This document shows positions 9,501 to 17,094 of a stretch of DNA of 64,000 nucleotides, piece after piece. The notes beneath the pieces were generated by a model, which was not told the DNA's origin, ran no database searches, and saw only the letters and a program-made list of their open reading frames with translations. The DNA comes from Desertimonas sp963786985 (GTDB lineage: Bacteria > Actinomycetota > Acidimicrobiia > Acidimicrobiales > Ilumatobacteraceae), in assembly GCA_963786985.1 (NCBI GenBank), contig CAWBBL010000029.1, positions 34,809-98,808 of the forward strand, read 5' to 3'. Every line of letters begins with the position of its first letter. The stretch's first letter is position 1. Position numbers and translations under genes: made by a program.

Positions 9501-10788
9501 CGGTCGCCGTGTCCGGGTCGCGGACACCCGTGTCGACCTCGGCGGCCAGGCTCACGTACCCGTCGTTGTTCGTGCTGCCGCCCCACGAGTTGTTCATCAC
9601 CCGCGCCCCGTTGGTGACCGAGTTGGCCACCTGATCGGAGAAGTCGATGGCCGCCGGGCCGGCCCCGAGGACGTTGAGCGACCCCACCTGGGCACCCGGA
9701 GCCATGCCCAGACCGAGTGTGAAACCACCCGGGTCCGTATCGCCGGTGGTGCCGTCGCCGGCGGCGATGGAGGCCACATGAGTTCCGTGACCATTGGCGT
9801 CGGCCGTCGACCCTCCGGCCGTCTGGTCGACGAAGAACGCCAGCCGCCCCTGGAGGTCGGGATGCAGGGTCGCGTTGGTGTGATTGTCGATGCCCGAGTC
9901 GACAACGGCGATGGTGACCCCGGTGCCGTCGATCCCGGCGTTCGTGAGCCTGGCGGCGTAGCCAGTCGTTGGCACGGCGGCGGCGCCGGTGCCGGTCACC
10001 GACTCGGCGATGATCTGCGCCGAACGCTCGTCATCGAGCTGCACCGGCTCGTCGAGCTCGACGAAGCGAACCCACACCAGTCGGGCGAGCTCGTTGCGGG
10101 CGACGGCCGCTTCGACCGTGGCCCGGATGATGGCGGTCCTGGCGACGAGGCCGGGTCGCGCCTGTCCGGGGTCGGCCCGCCGTACGCCCTCGATCGAGCC
10201 CCCGGCGCGCTCGACCGCCGAGCGGACTTCGTCGACGCGGCTCGCCGGACAGACGCCGATGCGGACCGGTACCGTCCCGCGTGCGATGCGTAATGCCGGG
10301 GCGATCCGCCACTGCGGTTGGAACGGACCGAGCCACGCCACGAAGTCGAGTGCACCGACTTCGGTCATCTGCTTGGCGTCACCGACGACGAGCAAGGCAT
10401 AGGCGCCGACAGGTTCAATGACCTCGACGCCGTGGGCCTCGATCGCCGCGATCCATTCCGGGTTCGGCGGCCCGTCGAGTTGCACGAGATGGTGCGTCCA
10501 CACGGCGCGCACGTCACGCGGTACCCGTCCCCGTGTCGGCACGCCCTCCAGCACGTTGCCGGCCTCGATGTCGATGACCTGGTCGTAGATCCGGATCAGG
10601 TTCGTGTCCGGCAGGAGCTTGACCCGCGCCCCACTGGCGGCGAGGGCGTCGAGGGTGTCGCGGGTGCCGGCAACGATGACGCCGCCGGGCGTGACGTGCT
10701 GAATCTCCACCGCGGCCGTGTCAGCGACGGCGTCGAGATCGATCGCCGCGGCGCCGCGGGAAGGTCGGACGAGCGCCTTGTCGGTCAT
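6577..10788 (-). CDS. Very large subtilisin-family (S8) protease with VWA domain and Gly-rich repeat linker
   Basis: A 1403-residue modular protein. Residues about 30-280 resemble the N-terminal region of large subtilases (two HTP-like repeats). The S8 catalytic triad is Asp297 in VVDSGID, His334 in NGHGTHVAS and Ser549 in GTSMAAPHVSG, so the domain should be active. A jelly-roll-like region follows (about 700-850, LRITLSWTDAPG). A von Willebrand A domain begins near 855 with the metal site DRSGSM (Asp near 864). About 1261-1322 consists of six 10-residue Gly-rich repeats, then a short tail. No signal peptide or cell-wall anchor is visible, which is odd for such a protease. The arrangement suggests surface or extracellular proteolysis with a metal-dependent adhesion module; export route unknown. 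Confidence 0.9.
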   Translation of the reverse strand: MTDKALVRPSRGAAAIDLDAVADTAAVEIQHVTPGGVIVAGTRDTLDALAASGARVKLLPDTNLIRIYDQVIDIEAGNVLEGVPTRGRVPRDVRAVWTHHLVQLDGPPNPEWIAAIEAHGVEVIEPVGAYALLVVGDAKQMTEVGALDFVAWLGPFQPQWRIAPALRIARGTVPVRIGVCPASRVDEVRSAVERAGGSIEGVRRADPGQARPGLVARTAIIRATVEAAVARNELARLVWVRFVELDEPVQLDDERSAQIIAESVTGTGAAAVPTTGYAARLTNAGIDGTGVTIAVVDSGIDNHTNATLHPDLQGRLAFFVDQTAGGSTADANGHGTHVASIAAGDGTTGDTDPGGFTLGLGMAPGAQVGSLNVLGAGPAAIDFSDQVANSVTNGARVMNNSWGGSTNNDGYVSLAAEVDTGVRDPDTATAEHERIVVVFSAGNNGGFAQSITMPHECKNAIVVGNSLNARPGELFVADDVRGISPSSSRGPAVDNRMLPHVVAPGTDIVAARSSVDANTTTAGVQPNRPAYVDAGGTAHNQHTVMTGTSMAAPHVSGLSALLVEWWNNRTGQMPSAALVKALLVNTAEDLVGGPNWRRLFFAWTAAGPNFTLAGMGINPTRWRSRTSRTGVWTTLNRVANVAAITNPGDWAYTVATDTITVRTTTGGQPFATGPNNVGLSALDPNPVANVPNSDQGWGRVSFDNLFLTAPDSDRGPRIVIDERLGFNTNGQEWTIRVAAVDPARPLRITLSWTDAPGAAGANPALQNDLDLEVTETATGDVFRGNVFTNGFSSTGGAFDTLNNTECVYVANPNGVYEVTVIAGALRADARPPFSAAAPWQDFALVLDNAEVPGAQPINVALAIDRSGSMVGAGYVDVTRTSARSFSDLMAIDDAIGVASFGSTATDDFPASTPPSLRTIATQADRDAAKAAIDGLSFGGSTMMGPGLQRAAAMLPTTTGRKAVVLLSDGFDNGTPDARTVAGGLPADVAIYSCAMGPLSDQTLLEDLAASTDGQYLYMPTIDDLFLIVNVIREQVTGDGLVVNEQHTASASRVGALIEADATEATFLINWADSSLAWSPRDPTKRADMNVRLRMPNNKVLHPFEPSVHRREGHGYVAFRVDDPLPGQWWVEVSTARTTHTTYSVGVFVRSPIRIETTIGPRRPLRGSALDVTVNVWDGSRGVTDLIGTVCVTTPTSSPPKLVTDFHRRLRTLRPLTAIRRDAIPEHLREALAISISLGKEGRTAISHETVCSPLKRPASSGGSVVTPGGGGGVVVTPGGGGGVVVAPGGGSGVVLTPGAGGGLVVTPGGGGSPAVTPGAGGGLALGTEEASIVIDRGVINRRGLARLSSSALAAFLALGPTTLVATHPGSAHPGSVTAKVTVQGTTLSGNRFARTTTRSVRVG
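6823..7008 (-). repeat. 30-bp tandem repeat encoding a Gly-rich linker in the S8 protease
   Basis: About six in-frame 30-bp units encode degenerate copies of GGGGGVVVTP (variants GGGSGVVLTP, GAGGGLVVTP, GGGGSPAVTP). Units differ at several positions, so the array is old or diversified. Copy number may vary between strains through slippage. Confidence 0.85.
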
Positions 10789-10921
10789 GTCCCCTCCTCC
10801 AACGCCCAGTGGGTGTCACGGGCGAAAGCGGCGACAAGCTACTTCCTGGGCTCGTGACGATCCGGCGAATTGTTGCTCCCACCGATCAGCTCGAACGCGA
10901 CGAAGTCCCGACAGATCGCGC

Positions 10922-11947
10922 TCACTTCGGCCCGCGTCGTCGGGACTTCAGGTACGAGGTCGTGTACCCAGTCGTTTCGGCGAGCTCGACCTCGATCGAC
11001 TTCACCCGCCGCCCTCCTCCGCGTCTGAAGAACAACTCGGCTCGTCCCGTGACGGTTGCCGACCCGGACACCGTCGGCACGATCGACCCGGTGGCCCGGT
11101 CGACCCACCGATAACGGACCGAGAACGTCGACCCGGTGATCGACTCCTGAACCCAGGTCGCGCCCTCGTCGAGAGCTCCGGCGGCCGCCAGCGCCGCCAC
11201 CTTGGCGCTCGTGCCCGTGCCGCAGGGTGAGCGGTCGTACGTTCCGCTCGGACACAGCACGAAGTTCCGCGAGTTCGCAGCCGGGGACGTCGCCGGTCCA
11301 TACAGCTCGACGTGGTCGACGTCGACGAAGCCCGCGGCATGGACGGAGTGCAAGACGTCGGCGGCGATCCGCAGCAGCTCGGCACGCGGCTGGTCGAGGT
11401 CGACGGTTGGGGTGGCGACGAGGAAGAACACGTTGCCGCCGTAGGCAATGGCGCCCGTGACGCGGCCGAGCGATGGTACGTCCACCTCCACATGGCCCTC
11501 GACGAGGCGGCTGGCGACGTTGTCGAACGTCACCAAGCCGTCGGCGGCGAGAACCACTGGCACGGTGCCGGCTGGTGTCTCGACGAGGTGCTCGCCGGGG
11601 CCGATGCGACCGAGCCGGTGCAGCGTCTCGATCAGACCGATCATCCCGTGCCCGCACATCCCGAGCACGAGGTTGCGGTCGAAGAAGATCACTCCGGTGA
11701 CGCAGCGCTCGTCGACGGCTGGAGTCAACAGGGCGGCGACCATCGGCTCGTTGCCTCGCGGCTCGTCGACGATCGCCGTCGCCAGCCGACGGAGTCGCCC
11801 GGCGACGTCGGCGCGGCGCTCCAGGAGCGTCGATCCTCGGAGTGCTGGGAACCCGTCGAGCACGACCCGGGTGGGTTCCCCGCCAGTGTGCGAGTCGACG
11901 ACCGAGATGGTCAGCGTGCTGTTGGGCAGGGTCAGCGTCTCGTTCAC
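10922..11947 (-). CDS. Proline racemase family protein, likely 4-hydroxyproline 2-epimerase
   Basis: A 341-residue member of the proline racemase fold. Both catalytic cysteines are present: Cys98 in MCGHGMIG and Cys242 in SPCGTGTSAK. The known trans-3-hydroxyproline dehydratases replace the first Cys with Ser or Thr, so epimerase or racemase activity is expected. Family members with this motif pair mostly interconvert trans-4-hydroxy-L-proline and cis-4-hydroxy-D-proline. GTG 11947 follows a good AGGAGG ribosome site. The divergent DapA-family gene at 12038 is the common partner in hydroxyproline breakdown. No D-hydroxyproline dehydrogenase is seen nearby, so the pathway is incomplete here, and proline racemase remains possible. 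Confidence 0.88.
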   Translation of the reverse strand: MNETLTLPNSTLTISVVDSHTGGEPTRVVLDGFPALRGSTLLERRADVAGRLRRLATAIVDEPRGNEPMVAALLTPAVDERCVTGVIFFDRNLVLGMCGHGMIGLIETLHRLGRIGPGEHLVETPAGTVPVVLAADGLVTFDNVASRLVEGHVEVDVPSLGRVTGAIAYGGNVFFLVATPTVDLDQPRAELLRIAADVLHSVHAAGFVDVDHVELYGPATSPAANSRNFVLCPSGTYDRSPCGTGTSAKVAALAAAGALDEGATWVQESITGSTFSVRYRWVDRATGSIVPTVSGSATVTGRAELFFRRGGGRRVKSIEVELAETTGYTTSYLKSRRRGPK

Positions 11948-12037
11948 GAGAACCTCCTCGGCGAGTAACGGTCGATAGCCGTGTCGGGCGCCCTGTTCAT
12001 CGATGCACTACCGTCGCCGTGTGGGGCCAACGGTCAC
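11948..12037. promoter_or_regulatory. Divergent control region between racemase-family and DapA-family genes
   Basis: These 90 bases hold the AGGAGG ribosome site of the racemase-family gene (minus strand) and must carry both divergent promoters. The operator-like repeat seen upstream of operons from 17 kb on is absent here. Confidence 0.4.
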
Positions 12038-13009
12038 ATGAACAGATCGGTGTTCCACGGTTGCCTACCGGCGCTGATGACGCCCTGCGACAGCGCCGGT
12101 CGAGTGAACCAAGATGCCCTCGTTGCCACCGCGGCGCGGCTGATGACCGCCGGAATGTCCGGCGTCGTGTACTGCGGGTCGATGGGTGACTGGCCGTTGC
12201 TGTCCGACGAACAACGCCGGACAGGCGTCGAGCTCCTCGTCGCTGCCGGCATCCCGGTCGTGGTCGGCACCGGGGCCCAGAGCCCGGCGCGAGCCGCCGA
12301 ACACGCCGCCCACGCCGCATCGATCGGCGCCGCCGGGCTGATGGTGATTCCCCGCGTGTTGTCACGAGGTGCCTCCCCCGCGGCGCAACGCGATCACTTC
12401 GACCGCGTGCTCGGTGCCGCCCCGGACCTGCCGAGCGTCATCTACAACAGCCCGTACTACGGCTTCGAGACACGCGCCGACCTGTTCTTCCAACTGCGCG
12501 CCGACCACCCCAACCTCGTCGGCTACAAGGAGTTCGGCGGGCGCGAGTCGTTGACGTACGCAGCAGAGCACATCACGTCCGGATCCCCCGACCTCGACCT
12601 GCTCGTCGGCGTCGACACCCAGGTCGTCCACGGCATCGTGTTCTGCGGCGCCGTCGGCGTGATCACCGGGATCGGCAACGTTCTCCCCGATGCCGTGCTG
12701 ACCCTGATCCGTCTCGCCCGCGCCGCGGCCGGCGGTGACCCCACGGCCCTGCTCCTGGCCGGCGAACTGGAACACGCCCTCGGGCCGCTCTCCGGGTTCG
12801 ACGAAGGCACCGACCTCGTGCTCTTCTACAAGCACCTCGCCGTGCTCTCCGGCCAGCGCGACTACGAACATCATGTCAACCCGACCGATGCGCTGACCGA
12901 CAGCCAGCGCCGTCACGCCGCCGAGCAGTTCGATCGCTTCTGCCGGTGGTGGTCGAACTGGGGCGGTCAGCGGCACGGCGCCGCCAACGAGTCGGGGTCA
13001 TCCCCCTAG
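12038..13009 (+). CDS. Dihydrodipicolinate synthase (DapA/NAL) family aldolase or deaminase
   Basis: A 323-residue class I aldolase-fold protein. The Schiff-base lysine is Lys164 in GYKEFGG, and the tyrosine block is YNSPYYG about 25 residues before it. The pyruvate-binding GTTGE of true DapA is replaced by GSMGDWP, which argues against lysine biosynthesis. Within this family, the enzyme that removes ammonia from 1-pyrroline-4-hydroxy-2-carboxylate sits beside hydroxyproline epimerase. That is the most likely role, inferred from the divergent neighbour. ATG 12038 is preferred over an upstream in-frame ATG at 11981 because family similarity starts with NRSVFHGCLPALMTP. Confidence 0.85.
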   Translation: MNRSVFHGCLPALMTPCDSAGRVNQDALVATAARLMTAGMSGVVYCGSMGDWPLLSDEQRRTGVELLVAAGIPVVVGTGAQSPARAAEHAAHAASIGAAGLMVIPRVLSRGASPAAQRDHFDRVLGAAPDLPSVIYNSPYYGFETRADLFFQLRADHPNLVGYKEFGGRESLTYAAEHITSGSPDLDLLVGVDTQVVHGIVFCGAVGVITGIGNVLPDAVLTLIRLARAAAGGDPTALLLAGELEHALGPLSGFDEGTDLVLFYKHLAVLSGQRDYEHHVNPTDALTDSQRRHAAEQFDRFCRWWSNWGGQRHGAANESGSSP

Positions 13010-13052
13010 CCTCCGCGCCGTACCGGGGCGTCGGACCTGGCGATCCGATCGC

Positions 13053-13400
13053 TCATCGTTGCTGTCCCTCTCTGTCCGTCGATCGGCCGGGTGCTCCGCT
13101 GACGAGGATGCGGTGGACGCGACCGACCGTCGCCGCATCGAGTGGCTGCACCAGGTGTTCGTTGAGCTGATCGGCCAGGTCGCCACGATCGTCGCGCGAG
13201 GTCCACGCGGCGTACGCCTCGGTGGAATCCCAGGTGGCGGTCACCGTCACCGTGGAGCCATCGGCGCTCACGCTCAGGTCCGCCGACGAGCACCCCGATT
13301 GGGCGACCGACTCGTCGAGGATGGCCAGGCGCTCGAACGCCGCGGCCAAGCGCTCGGCGTGGCCGGGCTTGACGCGCAGGTCGAGGAACGTGCGGATCAT
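13053..13400 (-). CDS. Antibiotic biosynthesis monooxygenase (ABM)-like small protein
   Basis: A 115-residue protein opening with IRTFLDLRVKPGHAERL, typical of the dimeric ferredoxin-like ABM fold, with the later strand TVTVTATWDSTEAYAAW. Such proteins are cofactor-free oxygenases or small-molecule binding subunits; the substrate is unknown. ATG 13400 is chosen because the fold begins there; the open frame continues upstream without similarity. Its ATG overlaps the stop of a tiny frame (TGATG), suggesting coupled translation. It converges on the DapA-family gene. Confidence 0.7.
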   Translation of the reverse strand: MIRTFLDLRVKPGHAERLAAAFERLAILDESVAQSGCSSADLSVSADGSTVTVTATWDSTEAYAAWTSRDDRGDLADQLNEHLVQPLDAATVGRVHRILVSGAPGRSTDREGQQR

Positions 13401-13486
13401 CAGACGACGACTCCGACCTCGTCGATCCGCAGGTCGAACAGTCGAGCGTGCTCGAACGTCAGCTGATCGGACGGTCTCACGTTCAT
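13400..13486 (-). CDS. Possible 28-residue leader peptide coupled to the ABM-like gene
   Basis: The frame encodes a 28-residue peptide starting MNVRPSDQL and ending VGVVV, and its TGA shares one base with the next ATG (TGATG). No family is recognised. The overlap is the only support. It may be a coupling leader, a remnant of a gene, or chance. Confidence 0.25.
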   Translation of the reverse strand: MNVRPSDQLTFEHARLFDLRIDEVGVVV

Positions 13487-13645
13487 CGCCGACCATCGCC
13501 GGCGGACAGAGCCACGGCCAGGACGATGATCAGGCCGGTTTCTCCCTCTGTCGGTCGCCGGCTGTTCAGCACGACGTCGAGCCACTTCCCCTGGCTGAAG
13601 TTATTGCAGGGATACCGAACACGCAAGCGGATCAAGGCGGTCGCG

Positions 13646-14416
13646 TCAGCACCCGCCGCGGCTGCCGGCCGGGCCGGGCCAGGAAGCCGGTAGCGGCGTC
13701 TCGGTCACGACGCGCGGGAACTCGACCATCGCCACTTCCGGCACCAACCAACGAGCGATCGCCTCCACCGTGGCCGTACCGTCCAAGGCGCACAGGAGGT
13801 GGGTGGCGCCGACCGATGACCAGTCGCTCACGGTCTGCCGATCGATGTCGACGTCGCCGACCAGCGTCGCTCTCCCCGGAGAGACTGGAACAGCGGCGTC
13901 GACCGCTCCCGGGGCGTGGGCCACGACGGGCAGGCCGAGCGACGCACCGACAGGGCGCGCCGCGTCGCCGGCCATCCACAGTGGAACGTCCAGTTGGGCA
14001 GGTGCCGGGGTGACCATCACGGCATCGGGTGCGACATGCCCCGCGAGCCCGGCCGGCACCTGCCATCGCAAGCCTCGATGGCGGATCGGCCGCCCAGCCC
14101 ACGACGCGCGCAACAGGGTGACGTCCTCCGTGGCCGCCTCGATGTCGAGCGAGCCGATCTCGCCGATCACGCCGATCCGCCCGTTGCTCAGGTTGTCGAG
14201 GACGACGATCTCCTCGGCGAGGGTCACCGGGTGTTCGTCGCCGAGATGGAGGCCGACGATCACGCGGACAGTACGGGTTGCCGCGACCACCGTCGCGGCG
14301 ATGACCGATTCCGTGCCGGGCGTCGCGGCGACGTAGACGAACGGCAAGCCAACTGTCTCAGCTGCCACGGCGAGCTCGACCTCGCGGTCCGCCGGCAGCG
14401 TCACGCCGATGCGCAC
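13646..14416 (-). CDS. Luciferase-like (LLM class) oxidoreductase, short form
   Basis: A 256-residue TIM-barrel flavoprotein of the bacterial luciferase-like superfamily. It begins VRIGVTLPADREVELAVAAE, with strand blocks VRVIVGLHLGDEHPVTLAEE and LDNLSNGRIGVIGE. It should bind F420 or FMN and oxidise or reduce a small organic molecule; neither cofactor nor substrate can be read. It is shorter than the usual 280-350 residues because the middle of the barrel is reduced. GTG 14416 overlaps the upstream luciferase-like gene by 16 bp, so both are probably translated together in the operon led by the M24 peptidase. Confidence 0.75.
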   Translation of the reverse strand: MRIGVTLPADREVELAVAAETVGLPFVYVAATPGTESVIAATVVAATRTVRVIVGLHLGDEHPVTLAEEIVVLDNLSNGRIGVIGEIGSLDIEAATEDVTLLRASWAGRPIRHRGLRWQVPAGLAGHVAPDAVMVTPAPAQLDVPLWMAGDAARPVGASLGLPVVAHAPGAVDAAVPVSPGRATLVGDVDIDRQTVSDWSSVGATHLLCALDGTATVEAIARWLVPEVAMVEFPRVVTETPLPASWPGPAGSRGGC

Positions 14417-15390
14417 GACGTGGCTCCATCGTCGGCGAGTACCGGGAACACGCCATCGGCGAAGTCGCGCATCACGGTGTGGATCGCCTCCTGCGGGGCA
14501 CCCTCGACGGCGATCCGCAACACCACATCGTCGACCCCTGCGGCGGCGACCTCGCGGAGCCCGTCGAGGACCTCGGCGACGGAACCGATGATCGTGGTCT
14601 CCACGGCGGTCTCGATGGCCGCCGCCGCGTTGCCGGCGAAGTCCATCGCGGCCCCGGCGTCGGACTTGGCGACGGCCCACCCAAGGCCCTGGTACAGCAC
14701 GTAGCTGGCCCGCTGCCAATCGAGTACAGCGGCGCGCTCGGCCTCGTCGGTGGTGATCCACAGGTTGCGCAGTGCCGCGGCGCGGGGCTTGCTCCCGCCC
14801 CGACGTCCGCCCTCGATCCAGGCCGCCTCGTGAGCCGTCGTGAGGGCGCCGACAAGCGGCAGGGGAAGGGCCCCGGAGAGCACGATGCCGTGGCCCAGCC
14901 GGCCCGCTCGGGCAACGCCCTGCTCGGCCTGGGCGCCGATCCAGATGGTGTAGGCGTCGTCGGTGGCGCCGCCCTCGAGCTCATCGACGAGGTCGGTCAG
15001 CCGGCGTACTCGTTCACGCCGGGGAACCCCTTTGCCGTCGAACTCCACGTCGCGATAGCCCATCCCCAGCCCGAGATCGAGACGGCCACCGAAGCGCGAC
15101 CCGAGCTCCCGGGCGGCGGCCGCAACGCGGGCTGGCCGCTGGTACGGGGCCAGCAGCATCCCCGTGCCGAGCCGCAGACGCGTGGTGACCGCCAATCCGG
15201 CCGCCGCGGCGGTGAGCAGTGCGGGGCAGTAGCCGTCGTAATAGAAGTGGTGCTCGGACAGCCACAGCGAGTGGTAGCCCAGGTCGTCGGCGAGACGGGC
15301 GTCATCGAGCAGCTCCCGGTAGGCGCGAACGTGACCACGGGGCGTCGACCACGTCGACTGCAGGCACCACAGTCCGACTCCAAAGCGCAT
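14401..15390 (-). CDS. Luciferase-like (LLM class) flavin- or F420-dependent oxidoreductase
   Basis: A 329-residue protein with the luciferase-family motifs SLWLSEHHFYYDGY near 43-56, LRLGTGMLLAPYQRP and GRLDLGLGMGYRDVEFDGKG near 105-123. The SEHHF block and the GYRDVEF block are shared with the protein at 17095, so the two look like paralogues. It lies 3 bp behind the split-barrel gene and overlaps the next luciferase-like gene. Oxygenase or F420-dependent dehydrogenase activity is possible; the substrate is unknown. Confidence 0.88.
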   Translation of the reverse strand: MRFGVGLWCLQSTWSTPRGHVRAYRELLDDARLADDLGYHSLWLSEHHFYYDGYCPALLTAAAAGLAVTTRLRLGTGMLLAPYQRPARVAAAARELGSRFGGRLDLGLGMGYRDVEFDGKGVPRRERVRRLTDLVDELEGGATDDAYTIWIGAQAEQGVARAGRLGHGIVLSGALPLPLVGALTTAHEAAWIEGGRRGGSKPRAAALRNLWITTDEAERAAVLDWQRASYVLYQGLGWAVAKSDAGAAMDFAGNAAAAIETAVETTIIGSVAEVLDGLREVAAAGVDDVVLRIAVEGAPQEAIHTVMRDFADGVFPVLADDGATSCASA

Positions 15391-15393
15391 CGC

Positions 15394-15795
15394 CTAGCGC
15401 CCTTGGCCGCCGTGCTCCTCTACCCAGTCCGGTCGGATGCGCAGGATGACCCGCTCGCTCTCGATCGTGTCGCCGTCGTAGGGCCGCCCGAAGTAGCGCA
15501 TCGCCAGCTTGTCGATGTGCTCTCGAGCCGCGGCGCCGCGCACGACCTCGGCGACCGTGCCGCGAACTTCGATGTAGTGATAGGGATCGTCCCTGTCCCA
15601 GATGCACACGGCCACCAGCGGCTGGCGTTCGACGTTCTTGAACTTCTGGCGGTGCACTTCGGTGTTGATCAGGACGTACTCGTCGTCGCAGTCGATCCAC
15701 ATCACCTGCACCGCCGGTGACCCGTCGGGACGCAACGTCGTCAGGGTGGCGAAGTGTCCACCCGTGGCGAGCGCTCGCAGGCGGTCACTCACCAT
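15394..15795 (-). CDS. Split-barrel (PPOX-class) F420/FMN-dependent enzyme
   Basis: A 133-residue pyridoxamine-phosphate-oxidase-like split barrel. Diagnostic blocks are FATLTTLRPDGSPAVQVMW near 16-34, NTEVHRQKFKNVERQP and YIEVRGTVAEV. In actinobacteria this size class (Rv1155-like) mostly uses F420 or FMN for reductions. It overlaps the M24 peptidase gene by 11 bp and sits 3 bp before a luciferase-like gene. It could use the same cofactor as its luciferase-like neighbours. Confidence 0.85.
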   Translation of the reverse strand: MVSDRLRALATGGHFATLTTLRPDGSPAVQVMWIDCDDEYVLINTEVHRQKFKNVERQPLVAVCIWDRDDPYHYIEVRGTVAEVVRGAAAREHIDKLAMRYFGRPYDGDTIESERVILRIRPDWVEEHGGQGR

Positions 15796-16999
15796 GGTTG
15801 CACCACGAGCCGCTCGATGACGCGGCGGTGTCGCCGCGACCGAGCGAGGGAGAACCGTCGACGGCGACCAGTTCCTCGGAGTAGTCGTTGAGCTTGACCC
15901 CGCCGTCCTCCGTGACGAGCACGATGTCCTCGATGCGTACGCCGACCCGGCCGGGCCAGAAGATCGAGGGCTCGATGGTGAACGTCATCCCGGCCTCGAG
16001 CGGCGTCTCGTCCTCTTCGCTGATGAATGGATACTCGTGGACGTCGAGGCCGATGCAGTGCCCGGTGCGGTGGCGGAACCATGCGCCGTAGCCGGCATCG
16101 ACGATCACCTGGCGGCACGCCGCATCGACCTCGCAGGCCAACGCACCTGGCTTGACCGCCGCGAGGCCTGCGGCTTGGGCGGAGATCACCGCGTCGTAGA
16201 CCCGGTCGAACTCGTCGTTCGTGTCACCGATTGCCACGGTCCGGCCGAAGTCCGAGCAATACCCGTCGATCACCGCCCCGAAATCGAATGACACGCCGTT
16301 GCCGCGCTGCATCTGCGCGCTGGTCTCCCGATCGGACGCATCGCGTGCCGTCGAGGGGCCCATCGCCCACACGGCGGTGTCGAACGAGACGCCACGCGAG
16401 CCATCGCGGTGGAGCAGGCTGTCGAGCTCCTCGACGAGTTCCCGCTCGACGGCACCGTCGGCGATGTCGGAGGTGACGACCCCCATCGCCGAGTCGGCGA
16501 TGCGGCAGGCGGCGGTCATCCGCTCGATCTCGGCTGGCGACTTGATCCGGCGCATCGGGTTCGTCAACGAGACACCACTGACGATGTTCGCGTCGCTCGC
16601 CCGGCCGAGGGCGAGGACCGTCTCCGCCCACGTACGCGGCTCGACGGCGATCGTGCCGAGGGGACCGAAGCCGCCCACGAGGTCGCCGAACATCGCCGCT
16701 CCGTCGTCGGTCTCGTTGACGACGACGAACTCGCCGGGCACCCCGGTGGGCATGTCGAACTCGGCGACCATCCGGGGGAGCACGAAGACCGGATCGTGGC
16801 CGGGACGGAAGAAGGCACCGCAGACCCACCCATGGGTGTAGGAGATGTTGCCGAACGTCGGAAAGCGGCGTCGCGCTCCTGTGAGGTACTCGAGATCGCC
16901 CGACGGAGGACAGAACAACACGTCGACGTCCTGTTGCCGCATGCGCTCGTCGAGGGTCGCTCGGCGCTCGGCGTAGACGGTCGGTTCGAAGGCGGCCAT
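15785..16999 (-). CDS. M24 family metallopeptidase, Xaa-Pro dipeptidase-like
   Basis: A 404-residue two-domain peptidase. The creatinase-like N-terminal domain spans about 1-150. The pita-bread catalytic domain follows with metal ligands in DFGAVIDGYCSDFGR (two Asp), GHCIGLDVHEYPF (His), and FTIEPSIFWPG and GVRIEDIVLV (two Glu), so all five positions look present. It should cleave Xaa-Pro dipeptides or related amidino compounds in the cytoplasm. ATG 16999 is supported by AGGAGG seven bases upstream. It heads an operon with the split-barrel protein and two luciferase-like genes, and its upstream region holds an operator-like site. Confidence 0.9.
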   Translation of the reverse strand: MAAFEPTVYAERRATLDERMRQQDVDVLFCPPSGDLEYLTGARRRFPTFGNISYTHGWVCGAFFRPGHDPVFVLPRMVAEFDMPTGVPGEFVVVNETDDGAAMFGDLVGGFGPLGTIAVEPRTWAETVLALGRASDANIVSGVSLTNPMRRIKSPAEIERMTAACRIADSAMGVVTSDIADGAVERELVEELDSLLHRDGSRGVSFDTAVWAMGPSTARDASDRETSAQMQRGNGVSFDFGAVIDGYCSDFGRTVAIGDTNDEFDRVYDAVISAQAAGLAAVKPGALACEVDAACRQVIVDAGYGAWFRHRTGHCIGLDVHEYPFISEEDETPLEAGMTFTIEPSIFWPGRVGVRIEDIVLVTEDGGVKLNDYSEELVAVDGSPSLGRGDTAASSSGSWCNHGE

Positions 17000-17055
17000 G
17001 GTCCCTCCTGGTGAGCGACGGCGCGGACGGCGTGGACGCCGCCGGCCAACCGTAA

Positions 17056-17075
17056 ACGAACGGTCGCTCGTTCGC
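17056..17075. promoter_or_regulatory. Operator-like inverted repeat, divergent M24/luciferase-like promoter
   Basis: ACGAACGGTCGCTCGTTCGC. Read on either strand it fits the recurring 7-2-7 pattern ACGAACG-NN-CGTTYGT with one or two mismatches. It lies between the divergent starts at 16999 and 17095, where a repressor would cover both promoters. Confidence 0.6.
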
Positions 17076-17094
17076 AAGCAGACCGGGGGCTACA

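Noticed and set aside
12038..13009. True dihydrodipicolinate synthase of lysine biosynthesis
   Set aside because: The GTTGE pyruvate motif is replaced by GSMGD and the neighbour is a hydroxyproline epimerase-like gene.
13040..13052. Perfect palindrome GCGATCCGATCGC between convergent genes
   Set aside because: With a one-base centre it can form only a five-bp hairpin and has no T-run; too weak to call a terminator, and it does not recur.
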